Below are positions 1-5,655 of a DNA stretch of 7,180 nt, in pieces. This stretch comes from an uncultured Actinomycetes bacterium (GTDB taxonomy: Bacteria > Actinomycetota > Actinomycetes > Nanopelagicales > Nanopelagicaceae). Numbering within the stretch: position 1 is the first letter of the stretch; each line of letters opens with the position of its first letter. The notes under the pieces were generated by a model. It had not been told where the DNA came from, ran no database searches, and worked only from the letters and a program-made list of their open reading frames with translations. Where the stretch lies: contig CAIXVA010000163.1 of NCBI GenBank assembly GCA_903922745.1, positions 1-7,180 on the forward strand, written 5' to 3'. A program made the translations under genes and the position numbers.

Positions 1-969
1 CCATTGTGAAACCGCGAAAGCGCCAAAGGTTGCGAGTGCAACGTAGAAATAAATATTTGGGGCAAAACCGTTGAGCAATAAGACCAATGAACTTGTTGTG
101 ATGCCAAAGGTCATCACATTGCTACGTCCAAATTTTTCAGACAATCGCGGTGCCATGAATGCGCCAGAAATTGCTCCCAGGCTTTGAATTGTCAGGATGA
201 CGCCAAAGAGTTGTTTCGGAAGTTCAAGTTCTTTAATGATGAACAAGACCATCGTTGCCGTGCCCATGGAGTAACACACACCAATTGATGCTGTGGTCAC
301 GACAAGTCTGCGCAAGACTTTTTCATTAAACAAGTACTTGATACCAAACTTCATATCTGCAACAAACTTCTTCTTTTCTTTCTCAACATCATCTTTGCGC
401 ACATCTTGTAGATACTTAATTGGGATTGATAGTGCCAGCAATGATGCAACTGCCAACCCAAGGCTGTTGATGAAGAATGGAAGTGCAATTGCTATCGCAT
501 AAATGAAGCCACTTATCGGTGCCCCAATAAATCCTTGAATAACAGTCTCTGAGATTTGTAGTCGCGAATTACCTTTCTCAAAGTTCTTCTCTTCCAAAAT
601 CTGTGGGATCAATGATTGTGCAGTCGTATCGGCTGCGACCTCGCACACGCCAATCACAAAGGAGGCAACAAGTAGCCAATAAATAGTCACGTGATCTGTT
701 GCAATCAGCAGGGCCAGAACCCCTACAACCGCGCTTCTGGTTGCATTGGCACCTGCCAAGATGAAACGGCGGTCTATGCGATCGACCAAGACCCCAATTG
801 GAATAGCAAAAAGAAGCCAGGGCAACATCACCATGGCGCCAATTGCAGAAATCAAAACCGTACTGTCAGTAAGAGATATAGCAAGCAATGGAGCTGCTGC
901 GATCAAAATGCCATCTGACAGGTTAGAAACAATGCTTGATGCCCACATGCGGTTAAATGCTGGACCCAT
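1..969 (-). CDS. MFS transporter, EntS/MFS_3-like putative exporter (partial, C-terminus beyond window)
   Basis: An integral membrane secondary transporter of the major facilitator superfamily, probably a proton-coupled exporter of a small molecule. Reading from the ATG at 969, 323 codons stay open to base 1, so about 80-100 C-terminal residues of a typical 400-420 residue protein are missing. The start (MGPAFNRMWASSIVSNLSDG) is the usual opening of MFS_3/EntS-like exporters. The loop between TM2 and TM3 has the MFS signature A, PIGVLVDRIDRR (residues 57-68). A charged central loop (about 186-207, rich in K, D and E) separates the two six-helix halves, and a weaker second motif A, MAPRLSEKFGR, lies at 272-282. 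The start is 23 bp after the stop of the LuxR-type regulator, so the two are probably co-transcribed. Upstream is only a weak AGG-containing ribosome site; a TTG overlapping the regulator's stop (TTGA) is a possible alternative start. The family call is firm, but the substrate cannot be read from sequence. Confidence 0.9.
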   Translation of the reverse strand, partial: MGPAFNRMWASSIVSNLSDGILIAAAPLLAISLTDSTVLISAIGAMVMLPWLLFAIPIGVLVDRIDRRFILAGANATRSAVVGVLALLIATDHVTIYWLLVASFVIGVCEVAADTTAQSLIPQILEEKNFEKGNSRLQISETVIQGFIGAPISGFIYAIAIALPFFINSLGLAVASLLALSIPIKYLQDVRKDDVEKEKKKFVADMKFGIKYLFNEKVLRRLVVTTASIGVCYSMGTATMVLFIIKELELPKQLFGVILTIQSLGAISGAFMAPRLSEKFGRSNVMTFGITTSSLVLLLNGFAPNIYFYVALATFGAFAVSQW

Positions 970-992
970 ACCTGCAACCCTATAGGACAGGC

Positions 993-3587
993 TCAAATAA
1001 GAAGAAGTTTGCGCGCCTTTTCAACAGCGGTATGACGGCCATCTACATCTAGTTTGCGATACACATTACGCAGGTGAGTCTTCATTGTGTTCTGCGAAAT
1101 ATGTAGTTGTTTTGCAATTGCGCTAATGGGATTGCCAGTTGTCAGATGCTTCAAAATCTCAAGCTCTCGATTCGTCAATTTCTCTTCAAGTGCGCCGGTA
1201 TCTGAATTTGAATTCTTAATCCGCTCTGACATCTCGTGCACCACGCTTTCTATGAAGATTGTTGGCTTAGCTGCAGCAGCCTTGACCATGATGGGATACA
1301 GCCGGTCTTGACGAACAAAATACTCATGGAAGCCAACTTCAGCCACAAGGTCGAGTGCGGTCCGCAAGTAGGTAAGTGCCACGTTTTCCTGATCGATGTT
1401 GATTGTTGCTTGATACAGGATCTTGTTCACTCTTTGGCGAGGTGTAGTTTCAGGCATTTGGGCAACCAATGCATGGATGCGCTTTGGATCTGCTTCAAAC
1501 TTTAAGTTCATGTCAATCTGGCGCACCATTTCAATCTTTGGCATGCGCTGGAGCAATTCGTCAGCGCGTTTCCAGTCGTTTAAAACGAAGCGCAAGAAAA
1601 CATCTGTCACATCGATGATCCAACCTAGTTGATTCGGTGTTTGCAGATGTTTATGTCTTTCCCGTTGTGCGGCAATTACATCAACAACATGAGTGATTAG
1701 CCCCTGTGTTATTTGAATACGAGAGCGCGTGCCTGTTGAAACAAAATACCAAGGCCACATTCTGGCGGATTCTGCTTTTCGCTCGATGTGATTTGAGGTA
1801 TCAATCGCCTGATTCAAATGCGAAAGTTCCAATTCGCATCTAGATAAAACCAACATGGCATCTAACGGTCCGGCTATTCCGGAGAAACCATTATTTTCTG
1901 CCTGGGCAATAGCAATCGATGCAAACTCTGCGGCTTCAAAGAATCTTCCTTGGCACCATAAGGACATAGAGGTCATGCAGCCAATGTGATAGGCAATGAT
2001 TACTTGGTGATTACCATCCTGCAGTTTTTTAGCATGAAGTAGTGATGCTTCCACTAGCTCTTCGTCATCATAAATATAGGCAATATCTGCTTGAAGTCGC
2101 AGAAGTGCAATTTTGTCTACATTTTCAATTCCAACTGATTCATAATCTTTCGCCAACGCTTCCTTAATCATGCCTTGAGAACGCTCAAAATCCCCTCGGG
2201 CAAAATAGACGTGGGACATAACCATGGCAGTTAACTGTGCGAGAAATTCTAATCGCGGATCTTGGGTTGCCACATAATTTAATTCTGCGGCCATACTTTC
2301 GGCCTTTTCAAAATCTAAATTTACTAAATGACCAACAACTTCAATGGTCTTCTTCATCATTTCACCAGCCGGGCTGTCATCAGCCCCATATTGAGCCCAT
2401 CGAATAATCTGGTCACCACGGCCAATGGCAGCCATATCTCGAATCGAAACTCGCAGGATTTCTGTTATTTGATCGCTGTTTCCAGATTGAAAAATGTGTT
2501 CTAGCGCCTGTGCGGGGGCTCCCTTTGAAATGTAGTACTTGGCAAGTTTTTCGTGGATTGAGTTTTCTGAGCCTTTATTCTTGCTGCGCAATTCCTGAAG
2601 AACTTCAAAAACAATAGGATTTATAGTGAAGTTTCGTTGAAATCCAGAGGAAACAGAAATAAACATTCCGTCAATGGCCAACTTGTTAATGTAAGTTTCT
2701 GAAAAATCTTCGCCAAGGATTATTGCAGCAACTTCTAGATCAAATTCTTCAACTATGCCAAGCTTTAGCAGATTGTGCCTATTTTCTTCATTGAGCGAAT
2801 TGAAAGATTCGAGTGCCAAAATTCCTAATGGGTTGGCCGATTCGGTGATTTTGAATTCAGTGACGGCGCTTCCGCGCGACATATTCTTGGCCATCATTTG
2901 AACTGCAGCAGGCCAGCCATTGCACTTTGCAAGGCGCTTGGCAATCTGGATTTCCTTGTTATCTATCCCGTTAAGTTCGCAAATCACCGAAATTTCATCG
3001 TCTGAGAACTTCAAATCTTGACTCGTAATCAGACTGAGGTTGCCAAGACTTGCATATCGCGCCAATGATGTTGCTGGAGTAACTCGTCTAACAATGACGA
3101 CGTGAACATTGTTGGGCAAGTGATCAACTAAAGCCTGTGCAAAAGGAGTCACTTCTTGGGCATCTGCTGGACCGTTATCAATGACAAAGTTAAAATCTTC
3201 TTTTACGGCGCTGGCTTCACGAACCATGAATTTTATATAGCTATCTGCCGATAAAAATCTTTCACTTTCAAAATCAGCACCAAATTTAGGCAAAACATTT
3301 CGAACGGCTTGAACAATGTGTGCGAAAAACATTTGCGGTGAATCATCAGGATCAACAGCGCACCAAATCGTTGGTCGAGACTGAGCATTTGCCCATTCAG
3401 CCACCAACATGGTTTTTCCATATCCGGCAGGAGCTGCCACGATCGTTGCGCCCGGCATATTGGTTTCAAATAAATGAAATAGGTGCTTTCTACTCAGAAA
3501 ATTCGCAGGCATGGCTGGGGGCACGGTGCGAGCTAGATTCACCCCAGGGATTACGCCTTGTTTCATGCGTACAGGGTGATGCCTCAT
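993..3587 (-). CDS. MalT-like LuxR-family ATP-dependent transcriptional regulator (STAND class)
   Basis: A large cytoplasmic transcription regulator of 864 residues, close to MalT in size (about 900). The order is: short N-terminal segment; STAND-type NTPase domain starting near residue 23; P-loop AAPAGYGKT at 51-59; Walker B-like FNFVIDNG at 132-139; sensor-1-like segment VVIVRRVTPATSLARY; a winged-helix/helical region (about 270-360); a long TPR-like helical region (about 360-790); and a C-terminal LuxR-type HTH at 804-864 (LTNRELEILKHL, then ISQNTMKTHLRNVYRKL). In MalT, ATP and a small inducer bound to the TPR-like sensor domain drive oligomerisation and promoter activation; the inducer here is unknown. 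Walker B reads D-N where MalT relatives usually have D-D. The first ATG (3587) lacks a clear Shine-Dalgarno, and ATG codon 8 is an alternative start. The MFS gene follows within 23 bp, suggesting a regulator-exporter operon. It is not a standard response regulator: no receiver domain is present. Confidence 0.92.
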   Translation of the reverse strand: MRHHPVRMKQGVIPGVNLARTVPPAMPANFLSRKHLFHLFETNMPGATIVAAPAGYGKTMLVAEWANAQSRPTIWCAVDPDDSPQMFFAHIVQAVRNVLPKFGADFESERFLSADSYIKFMVREASAVKEDFNFVIDNGPADAQEVTPFAQALVDHLPNNVHVVIVRRVTPATSLARYASLGNLSLITSQDLKFSDDEISVICELNGIDNKEIQIAKRLAKCNGWPAAVQMMAKNMSRGSAVTEFKITESANPLGILALESFNSLNEENRHNLLKLGIVEEFDLEVAAIILGEDFSETYINKLAIDGMFISVSSGFQRNFTINPIVFEVLQELRSKNKGSENSIHEKLAKYYISKGAPAQALEHIFQSGNSDQITEILRVSIRDMAAIGRGDQIIRWAQYGADDSPAGEMMKKTIEVVGHLVNLDFEKAESMAAELNYVATQDPRLEFLAQLTAMVMSHVYFARGDFERSQGMIKEALAKDYESVGIENVDKIALLRLQADIAYIYDDEELVEASLLHAKKLQDGNHQVIIAYHIGCMTSMSLWCQGRFFEAAEFASIAIAQAENNGFSGIAGPLDAMLVLSRCELELSHLNQAIDTSNHIERKAESARMWPWYFVSTGTRSRIQITQGLITHVVDVIAAQRERHKHLQTPNQLGWIIDVTDVFLRFVLNDWKRADELLQRMPKIEMVRQIDMNLKFEADPKRIHALVAQMPETTPRQRVNKILYQATINIDQENVALTYLRTALDLVAEVGFHEYFVRQDRLYPIMVKAAAAKPTIFIESVVHEMSERIKNSNSDTGALEEKLTNRELEILKHLTTGNPISAIAKQLHISQNTMKTHLRNVYRKLDVDGRHTAVEKARKLLLI

Positions 3588-3607
3588 TTGCGCTTAATCA
3601 AGGCTGC

Positions 3608-3627
3608 CTCACCCCTATTGGGGTGAG
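3608..3627. promoter_or_regulatory. Perfect 8-bp inverted repeat, candidate operator
   Basis: The arms CTCACCCC (3608-3615) and GGGGTGAG (3620-3627) are exact reverse complements around a TATT centre, 20 bp in all. The site lies 20 bp upstream of the LuxR-type regulator start (minus strand) and 50 bp upstream of the divergent membrane protein start. Its size and symmetry suit a dimeric DNA-binding protein, for instance the LuxR-type regulator itself, but that link is inference. No T-run follows on either strand, so it is unlikely to be an intrinsic terminator. In the regulator's mRNA it could also fold as a stable 5' hairpin if transcription starts upstream of it; a weak -10-like TATTAA sits at 3644-3649 on the minus strand. 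Confidence 0.55.
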
Positions 3628-3677
3628 ATCGAGAGGTTATTTCTTAATAGGACTAGCCTCTAATACGTGGTGCATTC

Positions 3678-4253
3678 TTGATCGACATTCTCGCTCTTGC
3701 AGGGGTCGTGCTCTTCTTCAATCTGATGCCCGCCTTTGCTCCTCCCACCTGGACCGCCCTTGTTTTGTTTAGTTTGAACACTGATCTACACCCCATTGTT
3801 ATTGTCGCCGTTGGCGCAGTCTTTGCAGGAATAGGGCGATATTTACTAGCACGAGCAACAGGGTTATTTCGAAATCGTATTAGTGCACATTCACTAAAAA
3901 ATCTTGAATCCGCAGAAGAATTATTAACGCATAGCAGTTCGCGAAAATTCATCACAATAGGGTTGTTCGTGATTTCACCGCTGCCATCGGCCCAGCTATT
4001 TGAAGCAGCAGGTTTAATGGGGGTGCGCTTACTCCCTGTAACTATTGCATTCTTTTCAGGCCGCATCGTGACCTATAACTTCTATGTTTTCGGAGCCACC
4101 GAATTAAAGGCTCGTGGAATTGGTGAATTAATCACCAAAGAGTTCACATCAGTGTGGGCAATTCTGTTTCAACTAGTGATGATTACTTTAGTGGTTTTGT
4201 TAACCCGAATAGATTGGAAAAGATTTCTGCCTACAAAGCCAAGTTTTTCTTGA
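3678..4253 (+). CDS. Small polytopic membrane protein, DedA/VTT-like
   Basis: A 191-residue integral membrane protein of uncertain function. Hydrophobic segments fall near residues 3-32, 39-58, 91-113, 116-139 and 158-178. Several features recall the VTT/DedA (SNARE-associated) fold: a Pro-containing first hairpin (NLMPAFAPPTW, 15-25), the segment FAGIGRYLLARATG at 49-62, and ISPLPSAQLFEAAG at 99-112 followed by a helix ending FFSGRIVTYNFYV. DedA-family proteins are linked to lipid carrier flipping and membrane homeostasis, but this protein lacks the canonical acidic residue at the first hairpin, so membership is tentative. The start is TTG at 3678, the first usable start after an in-frame TAG at 3654; starting at Met17 would cut the first hydrophobic segment. 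No strong ribosome site is visible. Its 3' end overlaps the convergent DinB-like gene by 23 bp. Confidence 0.75.
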   Translation: MIDILALAGVVLFFNLMPAFAPPTWTALVLFSLNTDLHPIVIVAVGAVFAGIGRYLLARATGLFRNRISAHSLKNLESAEELLTHSSSRKFITIGLFVISPLPSAQLFEAAGLMGVRLLPVTIAFFSGRIVTYNFYVFGATELKARGIGELITKEFTSVWAILFQLVMITLVVLLTRIDWKRFLPTKPSFS

Positions 4254-4692
4254 TTTGTTCAGCATGGTCATTTCCATGTCGGGTATAAGTCTCGAGCCAG
4301 CGCTTTAGTGAATACTCCCCTGCTTCGGTGTGAGTACCTTTTAGCTCTAATTGATCCGGAGTAAGGCGTTTAATAATGTCTAGCGAAGCGGCACGAACCG
4401 CCTTGAAAACAGCAATGGAGTTTTCAACTGGAAGAGTTGTGTAACCAAGGGTTGCATCCTTTGCCCACAGACCTTCGTCATAACCTTGAATAACAGGATT
4501 GGGCTCTGCGACCAATCGTCGCAGACGTGCATATGACTGTGCCTCACTATCTGCGCAGTGATGAATTACTTGGCGCGAGCTCCAGTTTTCTCCATCATTT
4601 ACATCCAGCTTATTTTCAGCCACAGAGGTGGCTATTGCAAGGAACTCATTGGTTGCTGACTCATATGCAGCTGCTAACTCTTGAATGTTCAT
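4231..4692 (-). CDS. DinB/YfiT-like putative metal-dependent protein
   Basis: A 153-residue soluble protein of the DinB four-helix-bundle superfamily. Members bind a divalent metal through three histidines; characterised relatives act in mycothiol or bacillithiol-dependent thiol transfer, but most are unassigned. Visible signatures are NWSSRQVIHHCADSE (36-50), where His45 fits the first ligand, and RHGNDHAEQI (138-147), where His139 and His143 fit the HxxxH pair in the last helix. Length is normal for the family (150-180). The ATG overlaps the stop of the upstream 50-residue gene by one base (TAATG), and AAGGG lies 6 nt upstream, so translation is probably coupled. The end overlaps the convergent membrane protein gene by 23 bp. 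The substrate cannot be inferred; mycothiol-dependent activity would suit an actinobacterium but is speculation. Confidence 0.82.
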   Translation of the reverse strand: MNIQELAAAYESATNEFLAIATSVAENKLDVNDGENWSSRQVIHHCADSEAQSYARLRRLVAEPNPVIQGYDEGLWAKDATLGYTTLPVENSIAVFKAVRAASLDIIKRLTPDQLELKGTHTEAGEYSLKRWLETYTRHGNDHAEQIKKNLAL

Positions 4693-4844
4693 TAGTTGCC
4701 CTTGATTACCAATTGATGAGCATGAGTCTCGATCATGTGGCCGTCATCTTCAACCTTGTCGATGAGAAGCACAATAATGATGACTAATAAACCGGCAATG
4801 ATGCCGAGCAGTAATCCAGACTTCTTATCTAAGTTGATTTGCAT
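4692..4844 (-). CDS. 50-residue single-pass membrane protein of unknown function
   Basis: A small gene I do not recognise. Its 50 codons run from ATG (4844) to TAA (4692-4694). The protein has a short charged N-terminus (MQINLDKKSG), one strongly hydrophobic helix (about residues 11-28, rich in L, I, V with two GxxxxG-like glycines), then a polar tail starting DKVEDDGHMIETHAHQ with three histidines. The positive residues before the helix and acidic ones after it suggest N-terminus in, tail outside. Support for it being real: AGAGGA lies at a good distance upstream, its stop overlaps the DinB-like start (TAATG), and the composition is typical of a membrane protein. It lies 68 bp downstream of phoU on the same strand and may be transcribed with it. 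The histidine-containing tail could bind metal, which would fit a metal-dependent DinB partner, but this is inference. Confidence 0.8.
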   Translation of the reverse strand: MQINLDKKSGLLLGIIAGLLVIIIVLLIDKVEDDGHMIETHAHQLVIKGN

Positions 4845-4848
4845 AGCA

Positions 4849-4898
4849 TCCTCTTTCACTCGATTCTTTAGTGTAGCCCTGGAATCGATTTAAGAGGA
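4849..4898 (-). promoter_or_regulatory. Two-part hairpin pairing the ribosome binding site of the 50-residue gene
   Basis: On the minus-strand transcript, TCCTCTT (4898-4892) pairs with AAGAGGA (4855-4849), and inside it TCGATTC (4888-4882) pairs with GAATCGA (4866-4860). The two 7-bp stems are separated by a small internal loop (3 and 4 nt) and closed by a 15-nt loop. AAGAGGA is the Shine-Dalgarno of the small membrane protein gene starting at 4844, so the fold would hide it. The outer arm begins 14 nt after the phoU stop, so the element forms only in transcripts reading through from phoU or starting upstream of 4898. No U-run follows, so it does not look like an intrinsic terminator. Confidence 0.5.
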
Positions 4899-4912
4899 GG
4901 GTGAATATTGAT

Positions 4913-5566
4913 TTAGGCTGGGAACTCGCCCTTAACAAGGAAATACACACGGCGAGCAACTGCAACAGCGTGGTCTGCAAAGCGCTCGTAGTAACGACCC
5001 AGCAAAGTTAAATCGATTGCTGATTCAATGGTGATTCCAGGGCCATTACTGATGATGCCCGAAATAACTTTTTTGTGTAGGTCATCCATTTCATCATCAT
5101 CTTTTTCGACTTGCAATGCCATGTCGGTATCTCTGGTTGTAATAACAGTTGCAACCTTTGTCGAAAGCTTTTCGGCAACATGTCCCATTTCAGTAAATAC
5201 TAAAATCAAATCTGCTGGAATTGCGTTGTTTGGATGGCGAAGGCGCGCAACCTTTGCAATGTGGTGTGAAAGGTCGCCCATGCGTTCTAGGTCTGCGCTC
5301 ATGCGAAGTGCGGTAATGAGTGCACGAAGATCAGAAGCCACAGGTTGTTGTCTTGCAATAATGTCAATAATGCGGGTATCTAAATCGTGTTGATAATCAT
5401 CGATCTTGGCATCGGTTGCTATTACTTCTTCGGCCAATTTGAGGTCGGCCGTTAGCAGCGCCTTCGAGGATTTAACGATTGATTCAGAAACCATGTTCGT
5501 TAAATCAACTAGGGATTGAGAGACGTTGTCTAGCTCGTCTTGAAACGCTGATCTGATAAGGGCCAT
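4913..5566 (-). CDS. phoU: Phosphate signalling protein PhoU
   Basis: A cytoplasmic adaptor that, in well-studied bacteria, links the Pst phosphate transporter to the sensor kinase and keeps the phosphate regulon off when phosphate is sufficient. The 217 residues match the family length (215-240) and form two three-helix PhoU repeats. The metal-cluster motif ExxxD appears once per repeat: E94-R-M-G-D98 (in SADLERMGDLSHHIAK) and E194-R-F-A-D198 (in GRYYERFADHAVAVARRVYFLVKG). The repeat-1 segment AEEVIATDAKIDDYQHDLD (45-63) is also typical. The ATG at 5566 has only a weak AGG upstream. The gene diverges from the senX3-regX3 pair across an 89-bp gap with a PHO-box-like operator, the same arrangement known in Streptomyces (phoU/phoRP), so RegX3 control is likely. 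The pst genes are not in this window. Confidence 0.96.
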   Translation of the reverse strand: MALIRSAFQDELDNVSQSLVDLTNMVSESIVKSSKALLTADLKLAEEVIATDAKIDDYQHDLDTRIIDIIARQQPVASDLRALITALRMSADLERMGDLSHHIAKVARLRHPNNAIPADLILVFTEMGHVAEKLSTKVATVITTRDTDMALQVEKDDDEMDDLHKKVISGIISNGPGITIESAIDLTLLGRYYERFADHAVAVARRVYFLVKGEFPA

Positions 5567-5587
5567 AGGTGCAACCTAAGGCTCAAT

Positions 5588-5627
5588 GGTTAACATATGC
5601 AATCTATTGGGTTAACGAGCGGTTAAC
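5588..5627. promoter_or_regulatory. PHO-box-like operator for RegX3, shared by divergent promoters
   Basis: GGTTAAC occurs at 5588-5594, 5610-5616 and 5621-5627, that is, at offsets of 22 and 11 bp. The slot at 5599-5605 holds a degenerate unit, giving four units in an 11-bp register. Read on the minus strand each unit is GTTAACC plus 4 bp, one base different from the GTTCACC repeat of Streptomyces PhoP boxes, which have the same 11-bp spacing. The tandem pair 5610-5627 lies at the expected -35 position of both senX3 and phoU. Binding by the RegX3 encoded here is inferred from arrangement and family precedent, including known autoregulation. Confidence 0.75.
5601..5606 (-). promoter_or_regulatory. 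Candidate -10 element of the phoU promoter
   Basis: On the minus strand the hexamer TAGATT fits the TAnnnT pattern of actinobacterial housekeeping -10 boxes. It lies just downstream of the tandem GTTAACC pair and would give a leader of about 28 nt before the phoU ATG. An alternative is TATGTT slightly further downstream. No TTGACA-like -35 is present, which suits an activator-dependent promoter. Confidence 0.35.
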
Positions 5628-5643
5628 TGGGGTTTTAGCGCGA

Positions 5644-5649
5644 TAGAGT
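5644..5649 (+). promoter_or_regulatory. Candidate -10 element of a leaderless senX3 promoter
   Basis: TAGAGT fits the actinobacterial TAnnnT -10 pattern and ends 6 nt before the senX3 ATG at 5656, so transcription starting 7 nt downstream would begin at or very near the A of the ATG. No Shine-Dalgarno is visible in front of this ATG. The PHO unit at 5621-5627 sits where a -35 box would lie with a spacer of about 17 bp, as expected for an activator-driven promoter. Confidence 0.5.
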
Positions 5650-5655
5650 TTCTAT

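Noticed and set aside
691..985. Two plus-strand open frames over the MFS gene start
   Set aside because: The minus strand encodes a continuous MFS protein with motif A; these frames show no family features.
3608..3627. The palindrome as an intrinsic terminator
   Set aside because: No T-run follows on either strand, and it sits between divergent gene starts, where a terminator is not expected.
3320..3772. A 150-residue plus-strand open frame across the regulator's start
   Set aside because: It lies mostly antisense to the conserved NTPase domain, and its translation has no recognisable domain or sensible composition.
3653..4066. A 137-residue minus-strand open frame opposite the membrane protein gene
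   Set aside because: The plus-strand frame has coherent hydrophobic helices; the minus-strand product is a low-complexity basic sequence typical of a shadow frame.
4198..4205. A lone GTTAACC inside the membrane protein gene as a second PHO box
   Set aside because: It is a single copy within coding sequence, with no 11-bp-spaced partner and no promoter nearby.
4860..4888. TCGATTC/GAATCGA hairpin as the phoU terminator
   Set aside because: The loop is 15 nt and no U-run follows on the minus strand; overlap with the downstream ribosome site makes a translational role more likely.
5567..5655. A frameshifted or missing membrane anchor of SenX3 upstream of 5656
   Set aside because: Only 89 bp separate it from phoU, the gap is full of promoter and repeat signals, and no frame there encodes a hydrophobic helix.
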